A stretch of DNA of 6,836 nt from an uncultured Litorilinea sp. (GTDB taxonomy: Bacteria; Chloroflexota; Anaerolineae; Caldilineales; Caldilineaceae), in contig CAKZVN010000114.1 in NCBI GenBank assembly GCA_937922105.1, forward strand, positions 1 to 6,836, given 5' to 3'. The translations under genes and the position numbers were made by a program. Under the pieces are notes generated by a model. That model saw only the letters and a program-made list of their open reading frames with translations. It was not told where the DNA came from and ran no database searches. The stretch's first letter is position 1. Each line of letters starts with the position of its first letter. Shown here piece after piece: positions 1 to 5,814 of the stretch.

Positions 1-1
1 C

Positions 2-547
2 ATGGCTGTGCTGGCGACCACCATGATCCCCAACGAGATCACGTTGATCCCCAACTTCGTCACCATTCGCCGCTTTCCGTTGGCAGGGGGCAACGACTTG
101 TGGGGGGTGGGCGGCTCCGGTTTCTACGACACCTATACCGGCATCCTGCTGCCCGGCCTGGTGGGCGCGTTCAACATCTTTCTGTTGCGCCAGGCCTTTC
201 TTACCGTGCCCAATGAATTTTGGGAGGCCGCGCAGATTGACGGCTGCAACAGCTTCGCCTATCTCTGGCGCATCCTCTTACCCATCACCCTGCCCGCGTT
301 GTTGGTCGTGGGCATCTTCGGCTTTATCGGACGCTGGAACGGGCTACTCTGGCCCTTGCTCATCACGCGCAGCGAGTCCATCCGTCCGGTGCAAATGGCG
401 ATGATCTACTACCAAGCCGAGTTCGTTACCGACTACGGCTCGTTGATGGCGGCGTCGCTCATGGTGACGTTGCCCATCATCGTGCTGTTTTTGCTCGTCC
501 AGCGCCAGTTCATCGAAGGCATCGTCGCCACGGGCCTGAAGGGCTGA
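2..547 (+). CDS. ABC sugar importer permease, MalG type (5' end outside window)
   Basis: Inner-membrane permease of a CUT1-family (carbohydrate uptake) ABC importer. It would pair with a MalF-type permease and pass sugar from a binding protein across the membrane. The visible 181 residues hold the cytoplasmic coupling loop: E75-A76-A77 with the invariant glycine at 81 (EAAQIDG), followed by LPITLPAL and further hydrophobic helices, ending in the family-typical GLKG. The start region (TMIPNEITLIPNF) is normally about 100 residues into such proteins, so the N-terminal helices lie upstream and the ATG at position 2 is probably an internal Met. A segment around residues 24-50, with LAGGNDLWG and then DTYTGILLP, is an extended periplasmic loop found in one MalG subgroup. 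The likely partner is the binding protein at 816, but a 267-base gap separates them. The substrate cannot be read from the sequence. Family assignment is very secure. Confidence 0.93.
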   Translation: MAVLATTMIPNEITLIPNFVTIRRFPLAGGNDLWGVGGSGFYDTYTGILLPGLVGAFNIFLLRQAFLTVPNEFWEAAQIDGCNSFAYLWRILLPITLPALLVVGIFGFIGRWNGLLWPLLITRSESIRPVQMAMIYYQAEFVTDYGSLMAASLMVTLPIIVLFLLVQRQFIEGIVATGLKG

Positions 548-569
548 GCGCCGGGTTGCGTCCCTCGAG

Positions 570-588
570 CACAGCAGCCTCCGCTGTG
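570..588 (+). other. small stem-loop after the first permease
   Basis: CACAGC (570-575) pairs with GCTGTG (583-588) around a 7-base loop, 22 bases after the permease stop. No T-tract follows, so it is not a convincing intrinsic terminator. It may mark or protect the 3' end of the upstream message, or it may be chance in GC-rich DNA. Confidence 0.3.
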
Positions 589-619
589 TCCTGAATAACT
601 CATGGTCCGCAGTCCGCCA

Positions 620-650
620 CCTGCCCGGACGACGAAAGCCTCCGGGCAGG
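620..650. repeat. perfect 10-bp inverted repeat, possible dispersed palindrome
   Basis: CCTGCCCGGA (620-629) is exactly complementary to TCCGGGCAGG (641-650). The 11-base interior can fold further: G631-C640 and C633-G638 close a GAAA tetraloop at 634-637, with C630 bulged and an A-C mismatch. No T-tract follows on either strand, so it is not a Rho-independent terminator. The compact GC-rich form in non-coding DNA between an importer permease and a binding-protein gene recalls REP-type repeats that stabilise or partition operon mRNA. Whether it recurs in the genome cannot be seen from one window. Confidence 0.6.
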
Positions 651-775
651 CATGTGACAAAAAGATGCGCCCCATGAGACGGATTACGCAGGTAGTTCAC
701 AAGTGGCAGTCCGGCGGCGGTCGCGTACCGGCGGCTGCGCCCAGGCAGGTTCGGAAGCGTATCACCGATTGCAAG

Positions 776-797
776 AGCGACTTCAAAGCGACTTCTA
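776..797 (+). repeat. 11-bp tandem repeat just upstream of the binding-protein gene
   Basis: AGCGACTTCAA (776-786) is followed directly by AGCGACTTCTA (787-797), matching at 10 of 11 positions. It ends three bases before the AAGGAG ribosome-binding site of the gene at 816. The period is about one helical turn, so a pair of protein-binding sites is possible, but the repeat is short and could be chance. Confidence 0.35.
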
Positions 798-815
798 ATA
801 AGGAGAGCAACAGAG

Positions 816-2153
816 ATGGAGCAGCACAAGATTTCGCGCCGCGGCTTTTTGCTGGGCGTGGGCGGCGTGGCGAGCGCCTCGTTCTTGGCCGCGTGTGTCG
901 CGCCGGTCGCCCCGGCTACCGGCGGCAGCGCGGCGGCCCCCATGGCTGACAGCGTCATCGAGATCGAATACTGGCACCGCATGGGCGGCGACACGGCCCT
1001 GCTGCTGGAAACCCTGGCGGCGGAGTTCACCGAGCAGATGGAGGGGCGCATCAAGGTGACCTCTCTGGCTCAGGGCAACATCCAGGAACTGAACCAGAAG
1101 GTGCGCGCGGCAGCGGCAGGCGGCGGCTTGCCCGGCGCCACCATGGGCGACGACTATGACATCACCCAATATGCCTTCAGCAACATCCTGGTGGACCTCA
1201 ACGAGTACGTAGCCCACCCTGAGTTCGGCCTGAGCCAAGCCCAGATTGACGACATCCTGCCCAACCAGTTCAACCGCCACAAGTTGGACATCTATGACGG
1301 CAAGATGATGGCCTTCACCCAGGGCTTCAGCGCCTTCACCACCTTCTGGAACGTGGATGCCACGCGCAAGATCGGCTTGGAGCGCCCGCCTGCCAGCTGG
1401 AACGACTTCCCCGGCTACGTGCGCACCCTCTCCGCCGCCAATGACGACAAGCCGGGTTGGTTGATCAGCGGCGCGGGCGACCGCTTCATCTCCTGCCTGC
1501 TCACCTACGGCGTCTCCTGGCTCAAGGAGGGCGGGCAAGAGTCCAACTTCGACGCGCCCGAAGCCCTGGAGATCATGACCTGGTGGCGCGAACTGTCCGA
1601 CGAGGGTCTTTTGGCCGTCACTGGCGACGCGCGCGACCTCTTCATGGCGGGTGAGAATCTGCACTACATGGACAGCTCCGGCAACGCCGCACGCTTCCAT
1701 GCCAGCTTGGAGGGCTTCCAGTGGGACGCGGGTTTGCCCTTGCAGCGTCATGACGGCACGCCCATCACCGAGACCTATGGCCCGGTCAACGCCATCCCCG
1801 TCACCAGCGCGGATGAACAATTGGCCGGCTGGCGCTGGATCACCTGGCTGCTCACGCCGGAGGTGCACGCCCGCTACGTCAAGCAGACCAGCTACTTCCC
1901 CAGCACCCGCTCGGCGGTAGAGACGCCGCTGTTGCAGGAGACCTACAGCGACAACGTGATTGCGCGCAAGCTGATTGACGAGGTCTCCGTCTTTGCCCAG
2001 ATTCTGGCTCCCAGCCCGGCTCTGCCGGAGGTGCGCGGTCAGATCACGGCTAATGTAGTCAACGAAGTGCTCTTGCAGCAGTTGACCCCGGAGGAGGGCG
2101 TGCGCAAGCTCAAGGCTGAGGCCGACGCCGCCATCCGCCGCGCCACGCTTTAA
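816..2153 (+). CDS. Tat-exported solute-binding lipoprotein of a sugar ABC importer (UgpB-like)
   Basis: Extracellular binding protein (family 1) that captures a carbohydrate or polyol and delivers it to a CUT1-type permease pair. The start at 816 is supported by AAGGAG at 800-805, ten bases upstream. Residues 1-27 form a Tat lipoprotein signal: S7-R8-R9-G10-F11-L12, a hydrophobic stretch, then lipobox L24-A25-A26-C27. A short Ala/Pro/Gly linker (28-46) precedes the first strand IEIEYWHRMGG, whose Trp53-His54 resembles the start of UgpB (glycerol-3-phosphate type) proteins. The C-terminal half has TYGPVNAIPV, then GWRWITWLLTPE, then YFPSTRSAV, which is the usual closing lobe pattern. At 445 residues it is of normal size. 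It is probably the partner of the permease at 2-547; the three downstream importer genes have their own binding protein. A long palindrome directly after the stop may protect this message. The exact substrate is unknown; the UgpB resemblance does not prove glycerol-3-phosphate. Confidence 0.93.
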   Translation: MEQHKISRRGFLLGVGGVASASFLAACVAPVAPATGGSAAAPMADSVIEIEYWHRMGGDTALLLETLAAEFTEQMEGRIKVTSLAQGNIQELNQKVRAAAAGGGLPGATMGDDYDITQYAFSNILVDLNEYVAHPEFGLSQAQIDDILPNQFNRHKLDIYDGKMMAFTQGFSAFTTFWNVDATRKIGLERPPASWNDFPGYVRTLSAANDDKPGWLISGAGDRFISCLLTYGVSWLKEGGQESNFDAPEALEIMTWWRELSDEGLLAVTGDARDLFMAGENLHYMDSSGNAARFHASLEGFQWDAGLPLQRHDGTPITETYGPVNAIPVTSADEQLAGWRWITWLLTPEVHARYVKQTSYFPSTRSAVETPLLQETYSDNVIARKLIDEVSVFAQILAPSPALPEVRGQITANVVNEVLLQQLTPEEGVRKLKAEADAAIRRATL

Positions 2154-2161
2154 GCCGGCTG

Positions 2162-2177
2162 CGGGTAAACTTACCCG
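2162..2177 (+). other. short perfect stem-loop after the binding-protein gene
   Basis: CGGGTAA (2162-2168) and TTACCCG (2171-2177) form a near-perfect palindrome starting 8 bases after the TAA stop. A realistic fold has 6 pairs with an AACT loop. No T-tract follows. It lies just before the much longer palindrome at 2190-2239, giving a two-hairpin 3' trailer. Confidence 0.45.
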
Positions 2178-2189
2178 TAGTCCCGTTCT

Positions 2190-2239
2190 GCACGGGCGGC
2201 TGTCCGTCCCCCTTCCGGGGCGCGGGCAGCCGCCTGTGC
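2190..2239. repeat. 50-bp imperfect palindrome; strong mRNA stem-loop
   Basis: The arms 2190-2212 and 2217-2239 form 22 base pairs, counting three G-T wobbles (2194/2235, 2203/2226, 2207/2222), with a single C-C mismatch (2208/2221) and a TTCC loop at 2213-2216. The core GGCGGCTG / CAGCCGCC is perfect. There is no T-tract, so it is unlikely to be a classical terminator. Placed after a binding-protein gene, it is well suited to block 3' exonucleases and raise binding-protein yield over downstream genes, as the malE-malF REP structures do (inference). The 2192-2196 arm can instead pair with 2182-2186 (CCCGT / ACGGG), giving a mutually exclusive small hairpin. Confidence 0.7.
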
Positions 2240-2296
2240 CATTGGTATCGTGCACCCTGAATCAGATATATCCGCAAGCCACAAGGAGCAAGGACC

Positions 2297-3292
2297 ATGC
2301 AGATTCGCAACATCGGTTTGGCTGTCAGCGTCGCAGCCGGTCACCAACGCTTTCAACGGCTGGAGGAAGCCCTGGGGCGCGTCGCCGACCTGGGCTACGA
2401 ACTTGTGGAGCTGGGCATTTCGTCGCTGGGGATCATCTTCGACGGCGCGGTGCGCCCCGGTCCGTTGGCGGACTTGGTGGCAGTGACGCGCAACACCCGG
2501 CTGCGCTACACCGTCCACGGTCTCAACCGGCTGAACCTAGCCTATGACCCGCGCCACGACTTGAGCAAGCGCATCATGGCAGCCCAGATCGAAGTAGGCC
2601 GCGCCATCGGTGCAAGCTGTCTCGTCTATCACAGCGGGCTACAGGCGCTGGACGCCGTCCATCATGGTGTCCGCCATACGTTGCTGAGCGAGGCCGAACT
2701 GGCGGAGGGCGCGGCCCGCGAAGTCGCCGCGCTGCGCGAGTTGGCCCCTCGCGCTGCGGATGCAGGGCTGCTCATCGGCATGGAGAACGGGGATTCCCAC
2801 CTGTGGGAGCACGACGTGATTGCGCGCCACGGGCTACCACGCCACGCGCTCTCGCAGCACCACGCGCGTCTGCACATCCCGCCCATCGTGCGTCAGCTGG
2901 AAGCCGTGGATCACCTCGCGGTCGGGCTGTGTCTGGACATCGCGCACCTACACATTGCGGCCCACGACATGGGCTTCGACTATCTGGAGGCCGTCAGCCA
3001 AGCTGCGCCCTGGGTGCGCCATCTGCACGCCAACGACAATTTCGGACGGCTAGATTGGGGCTTCGACACCGAATCCGACCGTTGGCCCTACGGCGAGGCG
3101 GACATCCACCTGCCGCCCGGCTGGGGCAGCATCCCCTATGGCGAGGTCTTTGCACGGCTGAGCGACTATCGCGGGGACCTGATCCTGGAGATCAAAGCCG
3201 GGTTTGCCGATTATGTGGGCGAGAGCCTGGCGACCATGCGCAGCCTGGTGGGGCTGCCCATGCCGGCTGCGTCCGCGCCAGAAAGCGCTTAG
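2297..3292 (+). CDS. TIM-barrel sugar phosphate isomerase/epimerase-like protein (AP endonuclease 2 fold)
   Basis: Probable cytoplasmic metal-dependent enzyme of the xylose-isomerase-like TIM-barrel superfamily (COG1082 type). Members usually isomerise or epimerise sugars, inositols or related keto compounds. The start at 2297 is set by AAGGAG at 2283-2288, eight bases upstream. Candidate metal ligands follow barrel order: H74 (YTVHG), H112 (LVYHSG), E163 (GMENGD), D214 and H217 (CLDIAH), H244 (RHLHAND), D269 and H271 (ADIHLPPG), E298 (LILEIK). The four central ligands (E163, D214, H244, E298) suit an epimerase. The full set of nine also matches the pattern of endonuclease IV's three-zinc site, so a nuclease or another multi-metal enzyme is not excluded. 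Residues 168-206 are His-rich. The length (331 residues) is slightly above the usual 260-300. Its place between two sugar importers favours carbohydrate metabolism. No specific substrate is recognised. Confidence 0.85.
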   Translation: MQIRNIGLAVSVAAGHQRFQRLEEALGRVADLGYELVELGISSLGIIFDGAVRPGPLADLVAVTRNTRLRYTVHGLNRLNLAYDPRHDLSKRIMAAQIEVGRAIGASCLVYHSGLQALDAVHHGVRHTLLSEAELAEGAAREVAALRELAPRAADAGLLIGMENGDSHLWEHDVIARHGLPRHALSQHHARLHIPPIVRQLEAVDHLAVGLCLDIAHLHIAAHDMGFDYLEAVSQAAPWVRHLHANDNFGRLDWGFDTESDRWPYGEADIHLPPGWGSIPYGEVFARLSDYRGDLILEIKAGFADYVGESLATMRSLVGLPMPAASAPESA

Positions 3293-3313
3293 GAAACGCG
3301 ATAAAAGCGATTT
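3282..3313. promoter_or_regulatory. possible paired operator words (AAAGCGnTTn) upstream of gtsA
   Basis: AAAGCGCTTA (3282-3291, containing the perfect palindrome AAGCGCTT and overlapping the isomerase stop) and AAAGCGATTT (3304-3313) lie 22 bp apart, about two helical turns. The words resemble the centre of LacI-family operators. A looser relative, AAAGCGACTT, occurs at 785-794 before the other binding-protein gene. The first word is also explained by the coding sequence (Glu-Ser-Ala-stop), so the evidence is thin. Confidence 0.22.
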
Positions 3314-3340
3314 GCATCCGCACACAAAATATGCTTGAAT
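3312..3340 (+). promoter_or_regulatory. weak candidate promoter for the gtsABC operon
   Basis: TTGCAT (3312-3317) and TTGAAT (3335-3340) are 17 bases apart in the most AT-rich part of the 235-bp gap between the isomerase gene and gtsA. The match is only 3 of 6 at -35 and 4 of 6 at -10. If real, the leader would be about 180 bases. The gap size and the change of functional unit make a promoter here plausible; the exact boxes are a guess. Confidence 0.2.
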
Positions 3341-3527
3341 TAGGGGTAGCCCAAGTCATCGGAGCGTCTACAACCGATCTTGTGCGTCATCCCGGTGGGA
3401 CCAAACCGCCGGTTTTGCTTCCCGCAACCATGCGCGACAACCCGATAGCAAGCCGTGCATTTGTGCGTGGACTGTGTGCGTGCGATCACCTTATGTGCCC
3501 TACTTTGTGCCAAAGGAAAGGTGGAGT

Positions 3528-4862
3528 ATGTCCCAAGCAATGAACAGACGCCAGTTCTTGAAGGCGAGCGCGTTGGGCGCGTCGGCGGCGTTATTGGCCG
3601 CGTGCGCCGCGCCCGCAGCACCGGCAGCCCCTGCCGCGCCGGCAGCCCCTGCCGCCCCCGCCGCCGGTGAAGCGGCAGGCGCAGGCTCGCTGGAAATCTT
3701 CTCCTGGTGGACTTCAGGTGGCGAAGTAGAAGCCCTCAACGCGCTCTATGAAATCTACAAGGCGCGCTACCCTGGGGTCGAAATCCTCAATGCAGCGTTG
3801 GCGGGCGGCGCAGGCCAAGGCGGCAACATGAAGGCCCTGCTCGAAACCCGCATGATCGGCGGGCAACCCCCGGACAGCTTCCAAGTCCACCTGGGCCGTG
3901 AGTTGATTGACAGCCATGTGATCCCCGGTCGCATGGAGCCGCTGGACTGGCTGTATGAAGAGGAAGGCTTCAACGATGTCTTCCCGCAAGAGTTGATTGA
4001 CATCGCCTCCTACGACGGGTCGCCGTGGTCGGTGCCGGTCAACATCCACCGCTCGAATGTCATGTGGGTGCGCACAGACAAACTGAGCGTGGTCGGCGCT
4101 GAAGTACCCAAGACCTGGGACCAATTCTTCGAGGTCGCTGAAGAACTGAAGGCGGCGGGCATCAATGCGCTGGCTGTCGCCGAAAACGAGCCGAACTTCT
4201 CCGGTCATGTCTTTGAGTGTATCTTGATCGGCACCATGACCCCGGATGCCTACCGCGGCCTCTTCGACGGCAGCACTCCGTGGACCGATCCGGGCGTGAC
4301 CGCGGCGCTGGAAATCCTCAATCGGGCCTACGACTACGCCAACCCCGACTATCTCTCCACCAGCTGGGGTGACATCAACGACCGCTACGTCGCCGACGAC
4401 GGCCCAGCCATGATGATCATGGGCGACTGGACCCACGGCGTGCTCATGTCCAAGCAGTTCACCAATTACAGTTGGGCGCCGGCCCCGGATACCGAGGGTA
4501 TCTTCCTGGTGCTCTCCGACTCCTTCGGTCTGCCCAAGGGCGCACCGCACCGCGAGAACGCCATCAACTTCCTGCGCATCTGCGGCTCGCGCGAGGGCCA
4601 GGACGCCTTCAACCCCATCAAGGGGTCCATCCCGGCGCGCACCGACCCGGACCTGAGCGTCTACGACGAGTATCTGCTCTCGGCGATGGAGGACTTCAAG
4701 ACCAACACGCTGCTGCCCAGCATCCAGCACGGCGCGGCTGCCAAGCAGAGCTTCGTCCTCGACTATGCCATCGCCATCAACATCCTGGCGACCACGCGCA
4801 ATGTGGCCCAGGCGCAGGCGGCTCTCGTTCAGGCCGCCGAGGATGCGGAATTTGGCGCATAA
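3528..4862 (+). CDS. gtsA: glucose/mannose-type solute-binding lipoprotein, Tat-exported
   Basis: Binding protein of a hexose ABC importer. The chosen start is ATG 3528 (444 residues), with the purine-rich AAGGAAAGG at 3513-3521 six bases before it; an in-frame ATG at 3474 would place 18 unlikely residues before the signal. The signal has R7-R8-Q-F-L-K (Tat), then hydrophobic residues, then lipobox L23-A24-A25-C26, then six Ala-Ala-Pro repeats (27-44) as a surface tether. The mature part opens with LEIFSWW (55-61), followed by ETRMIGGQPPDSFQVH, PVNIHRSNVMW, IMGDWTHG, LSDSFGLPKGA, GSREGQDAFNPIKGSI and IQHGAA. From memory, these blocks closely follow the glucose/galactose-binding protein of Thermus thermophilus and Pseudomonas GtsA. 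Glucose, mannose or galactose is therefore the likely ligand. The two genes directly downstream match GtsB and GtsC, which supports the call. Confidence 0.92.
   Translation: MSQAMNRRQFLKASALGASAALLAACAAPAAPAAPAAPAAPAAPAAGEAAGAGSLEIFSWWTSGGEVEALNALYEIYKARYPGVEILNAALAGGAGQGGNMKALLETRMIGGQPPDSFQVHLGRELIDSHVIPGRMEPLDWLYEEEGFNDVFPQELIDIASYDGSPWSVPVNIHRSNVMWVRTDKLSVVGAEVPKTWDQFFEVAEELKAAGINALAVAENEPNFSGHVFECILIGTMTPDAYRGLFDGSTPWTDPGVTAALEILNRAYDYANPDYLSTSWGDINDRYVADDGPAMMIMGDWTHGVLMSKQFTNYSWAPAPDTEGIFLVLSDSFGLPKGAPHRENAINFLRICGSREGQDAFNPIKGSIPARTDPDLSVYDEYLLSAMEDFKTNTLLPSIQHGAAAKQSFVLDYAIAINILATTRNVAQAQAALVQAAEDAEFGA
3606..3659 (+). repeat. six Ala-Ala-Pro codon repeats in the lipoprotein linker
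   Basis: Six consecutive AAP triplets follow the lipidated Cys codon. At DNA level, a 17-base identical block with an 18-bp period occurs at 3621-3637 and 3639-3655. Each copy contains the small palindrome GGCAGCCCCTGCC. Such tandem repeats can change copy number by slippage, altering tether length while keeping frame. Confidence 0.8.
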
Positions 4863-5814
4863 ATCTGTCACCGTGCAGGGGGAGCGCGGCCTTGCCGCCT
4901 CCCCCGCCGTCTCCACCACCAAGTCTCGCAAACGTCCCCGCTGGTTGCAAGGCGACATGTTGATCGCCATCTTGGTGTTGCTGCCCTCCATCCTTGCCGT
5001 CGCGCTCTTCATCTACACCTTCATCGGCTGGACCTTCTACATCTCCACCGTGCGCTGGAACAGCCAGGTGCCGGACTACACCTTCGTCGGGTTACGCAAC
5101 TGGATTCGCCTCTTCAGCGACCACCGCTTCCACATTGACCTGCGCAACCTGGTCTACTATGCCGTCGGCTTCATGGGGCAGTGCATCATCTTCGGCTTCA
5201 TCCTGGCGTCGCTGCTGGATACGAAGATCAAGGGGGAGACACTCTTCCGCACCATCTTCATCCTGCCCTTCGCCGTCTCCGGCATCGTGACCGGTGTAGC
5301 CTGGCGCTGGTTGATGCAACCCAGCACCGGGATCAACCTGATCTTCGCCCAGTTGGGCTTCGAGAATTTCCAGCCGACCTGGAACTCGCATCCCCAATAT
5401 GGCATGTGGGCGGTGACCATCGCCGCCGCGTGGCAGTTCACCGGCTACATCATGGCGCTCTACTTGGCTGCGCTGCGCGGCATTCCCCAAGAACTCAAGG
5501 AAGCGGCGGCGATTGACGGCGCAGGGACCTGGGCGACCTATCGCTACGTCATCATCCCCCTGCTCATGCCGGTGACCTTCACCGCCATTGTCTTGACCGG
5601 GATGAACTCCATCCGCGTCTTCGACATTCTCAACACCATGGGCGGGAGCGGGCCGGCCTTCGCCACCGATACGTTGGCCTTCTTCATGTACCAGTCCACC
5701 TTCGGGGCCTATCGCTATTCCCTCGGCGCGACCATCAGTTCGTTCATGATCTTGCTCTCGGCCTTCCTGATCATTCCCTATCTGCGGAGTATGCGCGGGG
5801 AGGTGGAACGATGA
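4843..5814 (+). CDS. gtsB: hexose ABC importer permease, MalF/GtsB type
   Basis: Inner-membrane permease, first of the pair that forms the channel for the 3528-4862 binding protein. With ATG 4843 it has 323 residues: a basic cytoplasmic N-terminus (TKSRKRPRW at 26-34), a first helix near 39-60, VGLRNW (82-87), further helices, and the ATPase-coupling loop E220-A221-A222 with G226 (EAAAIDG) followed by YVIIPLLMP. LRNLVYYAVGF, LDTKIKGETLFRTIFILPFAVSGIVTG and WRWLMQPSTGIN follow the GtsB family pattern. The start is uncertain: ATG 4843 overlaps gtsA by 20 bases and has GAGG immediately against it; TTG 4852 has better spacing to that GAGG, and GTG 4873 would remove the overlap. All leave the membrane core intact. 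The stop overlaps the next start (ATGA), indicating translational coupling. Confidence 0.92.
   Translation: MRNLAHKSVTVQGERGLAASPAVSTTKSRKRPRWLQGDMLIAILVLLPSILAVALFIYTFIGWTFYISTVRWNSQVPDYTFVGLRNWIRLFSDHRFHIDLRNLVYYAVGFMGQCIIFGFILASLLDTKIKGETLFRTIFILPFAVSGIVTGVAWRWLMQPSTGINLIFAQLGFENFQPTWNSHPQYGMWAVTIAAAWQFTGYIMALYLAALRGIPQELKEAAAIDGAGTWATYRYVIIPLLMPVTFTAIVLTGMNSIRVFDILNTMGGSGPAFATDTLAFFMYQSTFGAYRYSLGATISSFMILLSAFLIIPYLRSMRGEVER

Noticed and set aside
706..738. Imperfect inverted repeat GCAG-CCGG / CCGG-CTGC
   Set aside because: The arms need a mismatched, unequal interior (T against CGG) and are of a length expected by chance in such GC-rich DNA.
769..799. TTGCAA and TCTAAT as a promoter for the gene at 816
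   Set aside because: The spacing is 19 bases, and the transcript would begin after the AAGGAG ribosome-binding site at 800-805, so the leader could not be translated normally.
602..949. 115-codon + strand open frame crossing into the first binding-protein gene
   Set aside because: It overlaps 134 bases of a certain gene in another frame, starts next to the hairpin without a ribosome-binding site, and has an Arg-rich composition typical of a shadow frame.
344..1054. 236-codon minus-strand open frame spanning the permease end and the gap
   Set aside because: It covers two + strand genes and two hairpins, has low-complexity His/Arg/Gln-rich sequence, and no ribosome-binding site or family motif was found.
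795..2255. Long 486-codon open frame on the minus strand opposite the first binding-protein gene
   Set aside because: It is an antisense shadow of GC-rich coding DNA: its translation is rich in Arg/Gly/Ala/Val without domain motifs, while the + frame is a clear binding protein with signal and ribosome-binding site.
2242..2272. TTGGTA and TATATC as a promoter for the isomerase gene
   Set aside because: Spacing is 19 bases and both boxes match poorly; read-through from the upstream binding-protein gene is equally likely.
3390..3420. Small hairpins (TCCC/GGGA and AAACCG/CGGTTT) followed by TTTT as a terminator of the isomerase gene
   Set aside because: The stems are short, the second has almost no loop, and the T run lies inside the stem rather than after it.
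3714..5012. 432-codon minus-strand open frame opposite gtsA
   Set aside because: It lies opposite a strongly recognisable gene, has no recognisable motif, and its open reading is explained by codon bias on the other strand.
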